Part shown: positions 53,416 through 62,130 of the stretch, in pieces | Layout of the letters: every line of letters begins with the position of its first letter | Numbering within the stretch: the stretch's first letter is position 1 | NCBI RefSeq assembly: GCF_002078175.1 | Contig: NZ_MWFK01000001.1 | Location: 434,001-498,000, forward strand | Length of the DNA: 64,000 nt | Direction of reading: 5' to 3' | Source: Streptomyces sp. M41(2017) | Lineage (GTDB): Bacteria > Actinomycetota > Actinomycetes > Streptomycetales > Streptomycetaceae | Notes under the pieces: generated by a model | The model's database searches: none | The model's input: only the letters and a program-made list of their open reading frames with translations | Told to the model about the DNA's origin: nothing | Translations under genes and position numbers: made by a program

Positions 53416-55352
53416 TGGCGTTCGTGGTCAGCTCCGGCGCGCTCTCGACGACCGGGGCGGGAGTCCTTCCCTCGTACGCGGCGATGTCCCTGCGGGCGGC
53501 GCCGTGGGAGTACGAGACGATCTGGCGCACCCAGCCTCAGGTCCGAACGGTCATCGCGTTCCTGGCCCGGAACATCGCCCAACTCGGCGTGCACGTCTAC
53601 CGCCGCGTGAGCGACACCGACCGCGAGCGGCTCACACAGCACCCGCTCGCGCAGCTGCTCGGCAACCCACTGCTCGGCATGACGACGTACCGGTTCATCG
53701 AGCGGCTCGTCTCAGACGTCGCCCTGTACGACAACTGGTACGGGATCAAGCTGAAGCTCAACGGCCAGCTGCGGATCCTGCCGGTGCCGCCCACGTTGAT
53801 CCGTCCGTACGGCGGGAACTGGATCCGGCCCGAGAAGTACCAGACCGCCGGCGGCCGGGACTTCCAGCCGGACGAGGTCATCCACATCCACGGGTACTCG
53901 CCCACGGACCTCACGTACGGCGAGTCACCCATCGAGTCCCTGCGGGACCTGCTGCTCGAGTCGACCGAGGCCTCCAAGCAGCGGCGCCAGATGTGGAAGT
54001 CCGGTGCGCGGCTCACAGGCGTCCTCGTCCGGCCGGCCGACGCGCCGGACTGGGAGGAAAAAGACAAGAGGCGCTTCCGCGAGATGTGGCGCAGCTTCGC
54101 CGACGGCGGCGGTGCGGAAGGCGGGACGCCGATCCTCGAGGACGGCATGACCTACGACAAGGTCGGCTTCAACCCCGAGCAGGCGCAGTACATCGAGGCC
54201 CGCAAGCTGACGCGCGAGGAGGTCAGCGCGGCGTACTTCATCCCGCCGCCGCTCATCGGGATCCTCGACCACGCCACGTACTCCAACATCAAGGAGCAGC
54301 ACGCCCACCTGTACCAGGACACCCTGGGCCCGTGGACCGTGATGATCCAGCAGGAGTTCGCCGCTCAGGTCCTCCCGGATCTGCCGGACAACAAGGACGT
54401 CTACTGCGAGTTCAACATCGCGGAGAAGATGCGCGGCTCCTTCGAGGAGCAGGCCGCCGCCATGTCGACGATGGTCGGCGGTCCGGTCATGACGCGCAAC
54501 GAGGGTCGGGCCCGGATCAACCTGCCGAGCGTCGAGGGTGGCGACGAGCTGATCGTCCCCATGAACGTCACCGAGGGCGGCCTCGCCAGCCCCCGGGACA
54601 CCGCCCCGGACGCTCCCCCAAAAGCGCGCGGCCTGCCGCGTAGCAAGGCCAGCGGCAGGCCTTCCACGATCGGCACCTTCGCGTCCGAGCGGGACGCGCT
54701 CGAGAAGACGCTGACCGCGTTCACCGAGCGCCAGGCGAACGCGCTCCTGACGGCCGCCGGCGCCAAGGCCGACGGCGCGGACGGGATGCCGGACCTGCTT
54801 GCGCTGTGGGCCGCCGGATCCGAAGACCGGCTCGCCCAGCTGCAGGCGCTCCTCGCACACCACGGCTACCGACTCGCTCAGGTCGGCGCGTGGGACGTGC
54901 TCGACGTCTGGAACCCGGAGGCCGAGAACTGGTCTGCGGACGTGATGCTCGCCTGGATCCTCGCCGCCGCACAGACACACGCGGCGCAGCACGAGGAGTC
55001 AGGCCGGGGAGCCGTCGCCGCGGTGCAGGAGGAAGGCGGCGACGGCTGGCGGGAGGCCCTGCAGACGGCCGCGGTCGCGTGGGGCACCGCGGCCTCTGCA
55101 CGGGCCAAGACCGCCGCCACCGAGACCCGGTCGTTCGGCGGCCACGACGCCGCCGGCGCGAGCGGCCTCACCCAGAAGATCTGGGTCACCGGCGGCACCA
55201 ACCCGCGCGCCAGCCACAAGGCGCAGAACGGCGAGGCCGTGAGCCTCGACGACGTGTTCTCCAACGGCCTGCGCTGGCCGGGCGACGCCGGGGGCGAGAC
55301 CAAGGAGCTCGTCAACTGCAACTGCTCTCTCGACTACGCGAAGGAGGAATGA
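53415..55352 (+). CDS. Portal protein fused to MuF-like C-terminus
   Basis: The 645-residue protein has an HK97-family portal (residues about 1-385): TVIAFLARNIAQLGVHVYRR, EVIHIHGYSPTDLTYGESPI, AAYFIPPPLIGI. The rest is helical and ends TGGTNPRASHKAQNG, LRWPGDAG, ELVNCNCSLDY, the C-terminal signature of MuF/SPP1 gp7 head-morphogenesis proteins. No stop separates them. It forms the DNA-entry vertex, and the MuF part may be internal and ejected with DNA. Confidence 0.85.
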   Translation: MAFVVSSGALSTTGAGVLPSYAAMSLRAAPWEYETIWRTQPQVRTVIAFLARNIAQLGVHVYRRVSDTDRERLTQHPLAQLLGNPLLGMTTYRFIERLVSDVALYDNWYGIKLKLNGQLRILPVPPTLIRPYGGNWIRPEKYQTAGGRDFQPDEVIHIHGYSPTDLTYGESPIESLRDLLLESTEASKQRRQMWKSGARLTGVLVRPADAPDWEEKDKRRFREMWRSFADGGGAEGGTPILEDGMTYDKVGFNPEQAQYIEARKLTREEVSAAYFIPPPLIGILDHATYSNIKEQHAHLYQDTLGPWTVMIQQEFAAQVLPDLPDNKDVYCEFNIAEKMRGSFEEQAAAMSTMVGGPVMTRNEGRARINLPSVEGGDELIVPMNVTEGGLASPRDTAPDAPPKARGLPRSKASGRPSTIGTFASERDALEKTLTAFTERQANALLTAAGAKADGADGMPDLLALWAAGSEDRLAQLQALLAHHGYRLAQVGAWDVLDVWNPEAENWSADVMLAWILAAAQTHAAQHEESGRGAVAAVQEEGGDGWREALQTAAVAWGTAASARAKTAATETRSFGGHDAAGASGLTQKIWVTGGTNPRASHKAQNGEAVSLDDVFSNGLRWPGDAGGETKELVNCNCSLDYAKEE

Positions 55353-55356
55353 CGCC

Positions 55357-56262
55357 GTGCGCACGATGGAAGTCACCGTCAAGGTGAAGGCGGCGGGCGT
55401 CGCCGACGGCCTGGCCGAGGGACAGTTCCGCGCCCTCGTCTCGGTGTTCGACAACGAGGACAGCTACGGCGACGTCGTCCGCCCGGGCGCGTTCGCCCAG
55501 ACCCTCATGGACTGGGCGGCCAAGGGCGACAACATCCCCGTCATCTGGTCCCACCAGTGGTCCGATCCGTTCTCCCACGTCGGCCACGTCGTCGAGGCCA
55601 AGGAGACGACCGACGGCCTCGAGGTCCTCGGCCAGATCGACGACCTCTCCGGTGACGACGAGAACCCCACCGCCAAGCAGGTCTACCGCCTGCTCAAGGG
55701 CCGCAGGGTCACACAGTTCAGCTTCGCCTACGACGTGCCCAACGGGGGCGGCGCCTGGGTGAAGGACGACAACCACCGCTGGGGCGGCTACTACGAGCTG
55801 CGCCAGGTCGACCTCCACGAGGTCGGCCCGTGCCTGCTCGGCGTGAACCGCGAGACGGAGCTCCTGGCCGCGAAGGCGGCCCAGGTCGCCGCCGGAGCCA
55901 AGGCCGGACGCGTCCTGTCCCAGAGCAACTACGACATCCTCACCGCGGCGTACGAGTCGATCGGTGAGGTCCTGGCGGCCGCCAGCCCGGAGCCTGCGAA
56001 GGCCCGGCGCCCGGAGGCCCCGAAGAACGACGAACCGACCCCGGATGAGTCCGGCCAGCCCGGCTCTGCGGCGGCCAGCGGTGACGAGCCGCCCGCCCAG
56101 CCCTCAGAGCCCGCGCCCGCCCAGGACGCCACCGAGGACACCAGCAAGAGCAGCGAGACCAACACGGTTCCCCGCGAAACGCCCAAGGGCGTCGCCAGGC
56201 CCGCTGTCGTCTCCGTCCACCTGGCCGCCGAGCTCGCGCTCGCCGGCATCAACACGGATTGA
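55357..56262 (+). CDS. HK97-type prohead protease
   Basis: The 301-residue protein has a U35 protease domain in the first 180 residues. EGQFRALVSVFDNEDSYGD begins it, the catalytic His is in PVIWSHQWSDP, the Ser in TQFSFAYDV, and ELRQVDLHEVGPCLLG closes the core. The C-terminal half is Pro/Glu-rich and disordered, possibly a scaffold extension. It cleaves the capsid delta domain during maturation. Start at GTG 55357. Confidence 0.9.
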   Translation: MRTMEVTVKVKAAGVADGLAEGQFRALVSVFDNEDSYGDVVRPGAFAQTLMDWAAKGDNIPVIWSHQWSDPFSHVGHVVEAKETTDGLEVLGQIDDLSGDDENPTAKQVYRLLKGRRVTQFSFAYDVPNGGGAWVKDDNHRWGGYYELRQVDLHEVGPCLLGVNRETELLAAKAAQVAAGAKAGRVLSQSNYDILTAAYESIGEVLAAASPEPAKARRPEAPKNDEPTPDESGQPGSAAASGDEPPAQPSEPAPAQDATEDTSKSSETNTVPRETPKGVARPAVVSVHLAAELALAGINTD

Positions 56263-56268
56263 GGAGAC

Positions 56269-57600
56269 ATGCCGCAGAGCATCAAGGAACTCGCCGAGGA
56301 GATGAAGGATCACCTCCTCAAGGCCCAGGCGATCGCCAAGGCAGCGGAGGACGCGAACCGCGACTTCACCGCAGAGGAGGCCGCAGACCTCCGCGAGCAC
56401 ATGTCCAAGGCGACCGCCGCGAAGGCCGCCATCGAGGAGCGCAAGGGCAACGACGAGCTCAAGGCGACGCTCGCCCAGCTCGGCGACGACATCGCCCTGA
56501 ACGCCAAGACGGACAAGGACGGCACCCGGCAGACCGCCAGCGGCTTCCACCTGCCCGACGCCAAGAAGAGCCTCGGTGAGCAGTTCACCGAGTCCAAGGA
56601 GTACAAGGGCCTCCTCGACCAGGCCAAGAACAGCGGCGGCCAGTTCGCGAAGAACCAGCGCGTCCAGAGTGAGATGGTCGGCTTCAAGTCGCTGGTCACC
56701 GGTGGCTCCGACACCTCGGCCGGTTCCCTCGTCCAGAACGACTACCGCGGCCTGGCCGTCGGCATCGACGTCTTCCAGCGGCCGCTGCGCCTGCGCGACG
56801 TCGTCACCCCGGGCACCACCACCTCGGACACGGTCGAGTACGTGCGCGTCACGTCCGTGACGAACAACGCCGCCCCGGTCGCCGAGGCGACGTCCTCGGC
56901 GGCACCGACCGCCCCGGGCGGCGCGGGCGCGCTCGTGAACAACGCGGGCGGCGGCTACAAGCCGGAGTCCGGCGTGGCCCTGGCGAAGATCACAGCGGCG
57001 GTCAAGACGATCGCGCACTGGATGCCGGCCACCAAGCGCTCCCTCTCCGACGCCGCCCAGATCAGGACGCTCATCGACGCGTTCCTGATGTACGGCCTCG
57101 AGGAGGAGCTCGAGGACCAGATGGTCACGGGCGACGGCACCGGCGAGAACTTCGAGGGCGTCGCCAACGTCTCCGGCACGCAGTCGCAGGCCTGGGACAC
57201 CGACCTCCTCACCACGACCCGCAAGGCCAAGACGAAGGTCCGCACCGTCGGCCGCTCGGTCGCCAACGCGTACCTGCTCAACCCGGCGGACACCGAGGCG
57301 CTGGACCTCCTGCAGGACAACGAGGCCCGCTTCTACTTCGGCGGCCCGGCCGGCTCCGGCACGGCCCAGGTCCTGTGGGGCGTCCCGGTCATCGAGACCG
57401 AGGCCGTCCCGGCGGGCACCGGCTACGTCGGCGACTGGCGCAAGGCGATCCTGTGGGACCGCGAGCAGGCCACCATCCAGGTCACCGACTCGCATCTGGA
57501 CTTTTTCGTCCGCAACCTCGTCGCGATCCTCGCCGAGATGCGCGCCGCGTTCGGCGTCATCCAGCCGTCCGCGTTCGTCGAGATGGACCTGACCGCCTGA
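56269..57600 (+). CDS. Major capsid protein, HK97 fold
   Basis: The 443-residue protein has an N-terminal coiled-coil delta (scaffold) domain (residues 1-70, AEEAADLREHMSKATAAKAA) and the HK97 fold. Fold markers are VQNDYRGLAVGIDVFQRPLR, LRDVVTPGTTTSDTVEYVRV, a P-domain around VKTIAHWMPATKRSLSDAAQ, and the C-terminal VAILAEMRAAFGVIQPSAFV. The protease just upstream should remove the delta domain. It ends with TGA at 57600. Confidence 0.93.
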   Translation: MPQSIKELAEEMKDHLLKAQAIAKAAEDANRDFTAEEAADLREHMSKATAAKAAIEERKGNDELKATLAQLGDDIALNAKTDKDGTRQTASGFHLPDAKKSLGEQFTESKEYKGLLDQAKNSGGQFAKNQRVQSEMVGFKSLVTGGSDTSAGSLVQNDYRGLAVGIDVFQRPLRLRDVVTPGTTTSDTVEYVRVTSVTNNAAPVAEATSSAAPTAPGGAGALVNNAGGGYKPESGVALAKITAAVKTIAHWMPATKRSLSDAAQIRTLIDAFLMYGLEEELEDQMVTGDGTGENFEGVANVSGTQSQAWDTDLLTTTRKAKTKVRTVGRSVANAYLLNPADTEALDLLQDNEARFYFGGPAGSGTAQVLWGVPVIETEAVPAGTGYVGDWRKAILWDREQATIQVTDSHLDFFVRNLVAILAEMRAAFGVIQPSAFVEMDLTA

Positions 57601-57615
57601 TCGGAGGCATGACCC

Positions 57616-57831
57616 ATGGCTTACCTGGATCCCGCCGCGGGCCGCGCCCGCGAGGGCAGGCAGGGCGCCGCGCAGGCGGACGTGGGCGCACTGACGTCCG
57701 CGGCCGCCGCCGGCGCCAACCCCACGAAGGCGGAGTACGACAAGACCGTCACCGACCTGGCCACGCTTCGGACGGCGCACAACGCGCTGCTCGCCAAGCT
57801 GCGAGCGGCCGGCGTCATCGCGTCGTCGTGA
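57616..57831 (+). CDS. Small head-associated protein
   Basis: The 71-residue helical protein (KTVTDLATLRTAHNALLAKL) directly downstream of the capsid. Unknown function; possibly a capsid accessory protein. It overlaps the next gene by GTGA. Confidence 0.55.
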   Translation: MAYLDPAAGRAREGRQGAAQADVGALTSAAAAGANPTKAEYDKTVTDLATLRTAHNALLAKLRAAGVIASS

Positions 57832-58439
57832 CGCTGTTCGTCCACCGCAACGCCGGAGGGCGGTGCCCGTGCGGAGCAGCTGACGCTGCGTGCGGCCCGC
57901 CCTCCGACGTCGTACCGGTGGACCTCAACATCGAGGAGGTGGCCGCGGTGAGCGGTCCGCTCAAGAAGTACCGCGTCCGTACAGCGAACGGTGTCGACAC
58001 CGTGCTGAAGCTGTCCGAGGCCGACGCGGCGAAGCTGGGCAATGGCCCGTACGAGGTCTCGGACGCCGTATCGACGATCGAGCCGGTACAGCCCGTGGAC
58101 GTCGTCACCGTCGTCTCGACCGACCCGGTGGCGGTCGCGACGGTCGCGGAGCCCGTACAGCCGCCGCCGGCCGACAACGGCCCGATCGTGGCGGACCCGG
58201 CGGCGCCGGTCGTCGGCCCGGGCGACGAACCCACCGAGGCACAGCCCGTCGGCGACGGCCCGGTCCCGACCACCGAGCAGACGCCGGCCTCCGTCCCGAC
58301 ACCGGAACCCGTACCGGCCCCGGTCCCGACACCGGAGCCCGTACCGGCCAAGGCCTCCCCTGCGCGGAAGCGCGCGGCGGCCGGCGAGAACAAGGCCCGC
58401 CGCGGGGCAGCGAACAAGGCCGCTGGCAGTGGCAGCTGA
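57828..58439 (+). CDS. Head-tail region protein with Pro repeats
   Basis: The 203-residue protein has an N-terminal Cys cluster (GRCPCGAADAACGPPSDVV), a short beta domain (KKYRVRTANGVDTVLKLSEA) and a repetitive PTPEPVPAPVPTPEPVPA C-terminus ending basic. Start GTG 57828 overlaps the previous stop; GTG 57948 with AGGAGG is an alternative. Likely virion-associated; function is unknown. Confidence 0.58.
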   Translation: MTLFVHRNAGGRCPCGAADAACGPPSDVVPVDLNIEEVAAVSGPLKKYRVRTANGVDTVLKLSEADAAKLGNGPYEVSDAVSTIEPVQPVDVVTVVSTDPVAVATVAEPVQPPPADNGPIVADPAAPVVGPGDEPTEAQPVGDGPVPTTEQTPASVPTPEPVPAPVPTPEPVPAKASPARKRAAAGENKARRGAANKAAGSGS

Positions 58440-58989
58440 GGAGTTCCTCGCGGATCCGGTCGAGCTCGCTGTGAAGCTCGGCCGTTCCGAGGACGACCCC
58501 AAGCTGCTGTACGCCCTGCGGGCGGCCAGCCGTCGTTTCCGCGGGCAGGTCGGCCACCGCGTCAACCTGGTGCAGAACGATGTGGTGGTCCTCGACGGGA
58601 ACGGGCGCGAGTCGCTGCTCCTGCCGGTGTGGCCCACCAGGTCCGTGGCGGAGGTTCTGCTCGACGACCAGGAGCTCACCGAGGGCACCGACTACAGCTG
58701 GTCCGACGCGGGCATCCTGCGCCGCCTCGGCTGCAGGTACTGGCCCGACCGGCTCCGCTGCCTGCAGGTGACGTACACGCACGGCTGGCCCTGGGACGAG
58801 ATGCCCGAGGACATCCAAGAGGCCGTACTCGAACGGGCGGAGGCCGCCTTCACCATCCCCGTCGGCGTTCAGTCCAAAGCTGTCGGCGGGCAGTCGGTGA
58901 CCTTCGGGGCGCAGGCCGCGTCCGGGGCCACCGAGTCCTGGATCGCCGCGGTGAACCGGCACAAGGTCCGCTCCTCGGGGTGGGTCTGA
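58429..58989 (+). CDS. Head-tail connector (gp6-like adaptor)
   Basis: The 186-residue protein has helical bundle segments (LADPVELAVKLGRSEDDPKL, YALRAASRRFRGQVGHRVNL) and YTHGWPWDEMPEDIQEAVLE, typical of HK97 gp6-like connectors (Phage_connect). It attaches below the portal. The gene overlaps its predecessor by 11 bp and the next by one base. Confidence 0.75.
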   Translation: MAAEEFLADPVELAVKLGRSEDDPKLLYALRAASRRFRGQVGHRVNLVQNDVVVLDGNGRESLLLPVWPTRSVAEVLLDDQELTEGTDYSWSDAGILRRLGCRYWPDRLRCLQVTYTHGWPWDEMPEDIQEAVLERAEAAFTIPVGVQSKAVGGQSVTFGAQAASGATESWIAAVNRHKVRSSGWV

Positions 58990-59336
58990 TGTTCTTCTAC
59001 GACAGCCTGGTCCGCATACGCGCGGGCACGCGCACGGACCGCGGCGGCAACCAGATCACCGACTGGTCACCGGGCGCGGTGCAGCTGCTCGAGGTGGGCG
59101 GGCTGAACATCCAGCCTGCCAGCCAGACCGAGCAGACGGATTCGACGCGTACGGCCGTTGTCACCGGCTGGCGCGTCCAGTCCGACGAGGGTGACCGCCC
59201 GGACATCACCGCGCTCGACCGTCTCGAGTGGCGCGGCATGACGCTCGAGGTCGAGGGCGAGGTCGCCGAGTGGCCCGACCCGCTCACCGGCGCGGTGCAT
59301 CACATCGAGTTCACCATGACCCGGGTCACCGGATAG
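58989..59336 (+). CDS. Head closure (stopper) protein
   Basis: The 115-residue beta-rich protein (SLVRIRAGTRTDRGGNQITD, GMTLEVEGEVAEWPDPLTGA) has the length and order of head-closure stoppers (SPP1 gp16-like) following the adaptor. Assignment rests on position and size. Confidence 0.65.
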   Translation: MFFYDSLVRIRAGTRTDRGGNQITDWSPGAVQLLEVGGLNIQPASQTEQTDSTRTAVVTGWRVQSDEGDRPDITALDRLEWRGMTLEVEGEVAEWPDPLTGAVHHIEFTMTRVTG

Positions 59337-59346
59337 GAGGCCTACC

Positions 59347-59628
59347 GTGCTGCAGTCCTTCCGACTCGACACCGCCGGCGTCCGCGAGATCCTCAAGGGC
59401 CCGGAAGTCCGCCGCGTGGTCGACGACCTGGCGGGCGAGATCGCCACGCACGTCCGGGCTGCCGTGCCCGGCGGGACGCCCGTCACGGTCCGCGGCTACA
59501 CCACCGACCGAGGCGCCGCCACCATCACGGTGCAGGACGTACGGGCGATGGCGTGGCAGGCCCGCGACGGGATCCTGACGCGCGCGGCCGGAGCGGCCGG
59601 CGTCGAGGTCAGGGCGTGGCAGCGGTGA
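59347..59628 (+). CDS. HK97 gp10-like neck protein
   Basis: The 93-residue protein (VVDDLAGEIATHVRAAVPGG, RGYTTDRGAATITVQDVRAM) matches the size, order and pattern of HK97-gp10-type tail-completion proteins. It begins at GTG 59347 after AGGAGG. Confidence 0.68.
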   Translation: MLQSFRLDTAGVREILKGPEVRRVVDDLAGEIATHVRAAVPGGTPVTVRGYTTDRGAATITVQDVRAMAWQARDGILTRAAGAAGVEVRAWQR

Positions 59629-60047
59629 CGAAGACCCTGACCGTGTTCGGCGACGCGCAGTCCGCCGGCGCCGCGGTCCTGCGCACGGCACTCGCCGGGC
59701 GCGCCGAGGAGTTCGCGGCGGGGGCGACGATCGGAACGAAGGTCCCGACGGACCGCTCTCCGGAGCTGTCCAAGCTGCCGTACGTCATGGTCCGCAAGGA
59801 CAGCGACAACCCGCACTCTTCGATGGCGAACAGCCGCGTAACGCTGCGGGTGACCGTCTGGCACGCGGACGCGGACCAGGCGCACGACCTGGCGATGCTC
59901 TGCCAGGGCCTGCTCATCGTCCACTCCGGCCCGGTCATCCGCGGCGTACGCCCGGGCACCGGCCCCCTCCCTGCAGTCGACGACCCGTCGGGTGTCGACC
60001 TGAGCACGTTCACCGTGCTCGCCAACGTCAAGCCCCAACGGGCCTGA
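59625..60047 (+). CDS. Tail terminator protein
   Basis: The 140-residue alpha/beta protein (TKVPTDRSPELSKLPYVMVR, VTLRVTVWHADADQAHDLAM) is in the order expected for tail terminators before the major tail protein. It caps the tail tube at the head end. GTGA overlap with the previous gene. Confidence 0.68.
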   Translation: MTKTLTVFGDAQSAGAAVLRTALAGRAEEFAAGATIGTKVPTDRSPELSKLPYVMVRKDSDNPHSSMANSRVTLRVTVWHADADQAHDLAMLCQGLLIVHSGPVIRGVRPGTGPLPAVDDPSGVDLSTFTVLANVKPQRA

Positions 60048-60099
60048 CACCGCACTGAACCGCGGCTCCCACCACCCTGATCTGAGAGGAGGGCGCCGC

Positions 60100-60867
60100 A
60101 TGTCCGGCGACCCGACAAAGGCAAATCTCTGGACCGACGCCGACGTGTACGTGTCCTGGAACCTGAACGCCACGCTCCCCGCTGACGCGGAGACGCCGTT
60201 CGGCGGGGACTGGCACCTCGTCGGACTGCTCGACGGCGACGAGGGATTCCCCGAGACCCGCGACGAAGACACGGACGACAAGTTCGCCTGGGGCGGCGTG
60301 CTCGTCCGTACGAGCCGTCAGCACTTCAAGCTGACGAAGAGCTTCACCGCGCTCGAGGACAACGACACCACCAGGAAGCTGGTGTGGCCCGGCTCGACCG
60401 CGACCCGCATCAAGGTCCCGCGCCCCGAGCAGGTCCTCGTCGCATTCGAGACCCGCGAGGGAGAGAAGGTGCGCCGGCTCATCACGAGCCAGTACGCCGA
60501 GTGCTCCCTCGACGGCGACCACGGCGAGAACGAAACCGACCTCGAGTCGGCCACCATCGCCGCGACGATCTACCCGACGGCGGACGGCTGGCTCTTCGAG
60601 CGTCAGGACACCCCGGTCCTCGAGACCATCGAGGTCACCCCGGCGACGAAGAACCTGGCGGTCGCGGCGATCGGCGCCCTGGTGGCCACCGCCACCTACT
60701 CGGACGCCACCACCGCGGACGTCACGGCCGAGGCCACCTGGACGAGCTCCGCCCCGACCAAGGCCACCGTCTCCGCCGGGTTCGTCACCGGCATCGCCAC
60801 CGGAACCGCGACCGTCACGGCCACCTACCAGGGACAGTCCGACACCTGCGCCGTCACCGTCGCCTGA
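60100..60867 (+). CDS. Major tail protein with Ig-like (BIG_2) domain
   Basis: The 255-residue protein has a tube domain (residues 1-170; ADVYVSWNLNATLPADAETP, DDKFAWGGVLVRTSRQHFKL). A C-terminal bacterial Ig-like domain follows (about 175-255; ATYSDATTADVTAEATWTSS, GIATGTATVTATYQGQSD). Such surface Ig domains decorate tails and may aid wall binding. GAGAGGAGG precedes ATG 60100. Confidence 0.85.
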   Translation: MSGDPTKANLWTDADVYVSWNLNATLPADAETPFGGDWHLVGLLDGDEGFPETRDEDTDDKFAWGGVLVRTSRQHFKLTKSFTALEDNDTTRKLVWPGSTATRIKVPRPEQVLVAFETREGEKVRRLITSQYAECSLDGDHGENETDLESATIAATIYPTADGWLFERQDTPVLETIEVTPATKNLAVAAIGALVATATYSDATTADVTAEATWTSSAPTKATVSAGFVTGIATGTATVTATYQGQSDTCAVTVA

Positions 60868-60958
60868 CAGCCGCCGGGGCGCGGGCAGTTCGTCGCGGTT
60901 CGGACCGCGCCCCGGTGCACCACCCCACCCGAACCGCGACGGAAGGAACCGCGACGCC

Positions 60959-61315
60959 ATGCCCCTGCAGCAGTTCCCCGATGCCGAGCTCGAGGCCAAG
61001 GCCGTACAGCTCGGCATCATCAAGAGCGGCGAGAGCCTGCCGCGCAACGCGCGCTCCCGTGTGGCCGCCGCGCTCCTCGAGGAGCGCCGCGCCACCGCCA
61101 AGCCGGAGAAGCCGGCCGAGCCCGAGATGGCGAAGGACATCACCGTCCGAGGCAGCGAGATCGCCGTGGACGGCAAGCCGTTCCCGTGGCTCGTGGCCCG
61201 GGCGCCGATGGACATCACCCTCGCCACCGACGGCTCCGGCACCGTCCGCCTGACCCTGATGGCCGAGTCCGTCCAGGTCCTCAAGCCCCAGCCCGACAGC
61301 ACCGAAAGCGAGTAG
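60959..61315 (+). CDS. Tail-region hypothetical protein
   Basis: The 118-residue protein has a SAP-like N-terminus (FPDAELEAKAVQLGIIKSGE) and a short beta C-terminus (ITVRGSEIAVDGKPFPWLVA). It lies between the tube and the tail chaperones. Function is unknown. Confidence 0.58.
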   Translation: MPLQQFPDAELEAKAVQLGIIKSGESLPRNARSRVAAALLEERRATAKPEKPAEPEMAKDITVRGSEIAVDGKPFPWLVARAPMDITLATDGSGTVRLTLMAESVQVLKPQPDSTESE

Positions 61316-61319
61316 CACC

Positions 61320-61682
61320 ATGGCCACCCGAACCGCGACCAGCAAGAGCCCGGCCGCCCAGGCGCCGGACGACAAGCCGTTCGACTTCAACCTCGACGCC
61401 GTCAAGGCCGAGGTCGAGTCCACCCCGTTCCGCGTCCACTGGAACGGCCGGCGCTTCACCTTCAAGCACATGCAGGACCTCGACTCCTGGGAGCTCCTGG
61501 CGGCCGCCGACTCCGGCGAGGCCAACGCCGTCATGGGCTCCCTGCGCCTGGCGCTGGGCGACGAGTGGGAAGAGTTCCGCAAGGTGCCCATGCCGCAGTA
61601 CAAGCTGATGCCGCTGTTCAAGGCGTACCAGGCGCACTGCGGTATGGACTCGGGGGAATCCTCGGCCTCGTCCGACTCCTGA
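61320..61682 (+). CDS. Tail assembly chaperone G
   Basis: The 120-residue protein (PFRVHWNGRRFTFKHMQDLD, WELLAAADSGEANAVMGSLR) in the position of lambda gpG, directly before the tape measure. It overlaps the next frame, and a GGGGGAA run at 61652-61658 near its end would allow a -1 shift to make the G-T fusion. It chaperones the tape measure protein during tail assembly. Confidence 0.82.
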   Translation: MATRTATSKSPAAQAPDDKPFDFNLDAVKAEVESTPFRVHWNGRRFTFKHMQDLDSWELLAAADSGEANAVMGSLRLALGDEWEEFRKVPMPQYKLMPLFKAYQAHCGMDSGESSASSDS

Positions 61683-62104
61683 GCGAGCACGGCGAGGCTA
61701 TCCAGGCCGACCTCCGCGACACGTACGGGATCCGCCTCGGCGACCTGTTCGCACGCGATCCCTCCGGCCGGCCGCTGCTGACGTGGCGGGAACTCGGCGG
61801 CTACATCCGCCAGCTCCCCCCGCGGGCGCGCCTGCGCCTGGCGCTCGGCGACTCGGACGGGATGTGGGGCCTGCAGGAGCACCTGCAGGCGCTGACCATC
61901 GACGAGCTGCGGATCGCGAACTGGCAGCGCGCGAATGACGGCATCAAACCGTCCAAGCAGAGCAAGCCGCCCAAGCCGATGGACCGGCCCGGTCCCGGGC
62001 GCAGCCGCGGCAAGAACTCCCCCGAGCGGATCGCCAAACGCAAGGCCGCGCTCGAGCGGGCTGCCGACCGGCGCCGCGCGCTGGCACGCGGGGAGATCAC
62101 CTGA
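61565..62104 (+). CDS. Tail assembly chaperone T domain (made by -1 frameshift)
   Basis: The frame is open from 61565. The meaningful part starts after the shift: GILGLVRLLSEHGEAIQADL then RDTYGIRLGDLFARDP, ending in a basic tail (SRGKNSPERIAKRKAALERA). There is no suitable ribosome site, and the frame lies -1 to gene G, as for lambda G-T. The fusion joins residue about 111 of G to this frame. GIRLGDLF matches tape-measure chaperones of actinophages. Confidence 0.82.
   Translation: MGRVPQGAHAAVQADAAVQGVPGALRYGLGGILGLVRLLSEHGEAIQADLRDTYGIRLGDLFARDPSGRPLLTWRELGGYIRQLPPRARLRLALGDSDGMWGLQEHLQALTIDELRIANWQRANDGIKPSKQSKPPKPMDRPGPGRSRGKNSPERIAKRKAALERAADRRRALARGEIT
61652..61658 (+). promoter_or_regulatory. 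Slippery site for -1 frameshift
   Basis: GGGGGAA is read G-GGG-GAA in the G frame; slipping back one base gives GGG-GGA-ATC and enters the T frame. It is the only such homopolymer run in the overlap between 61565 and 61682. Confidence 0.75.
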
Positions 62105-62130
62105 CCGACAAGTGAATACGGGGGTGCCCT

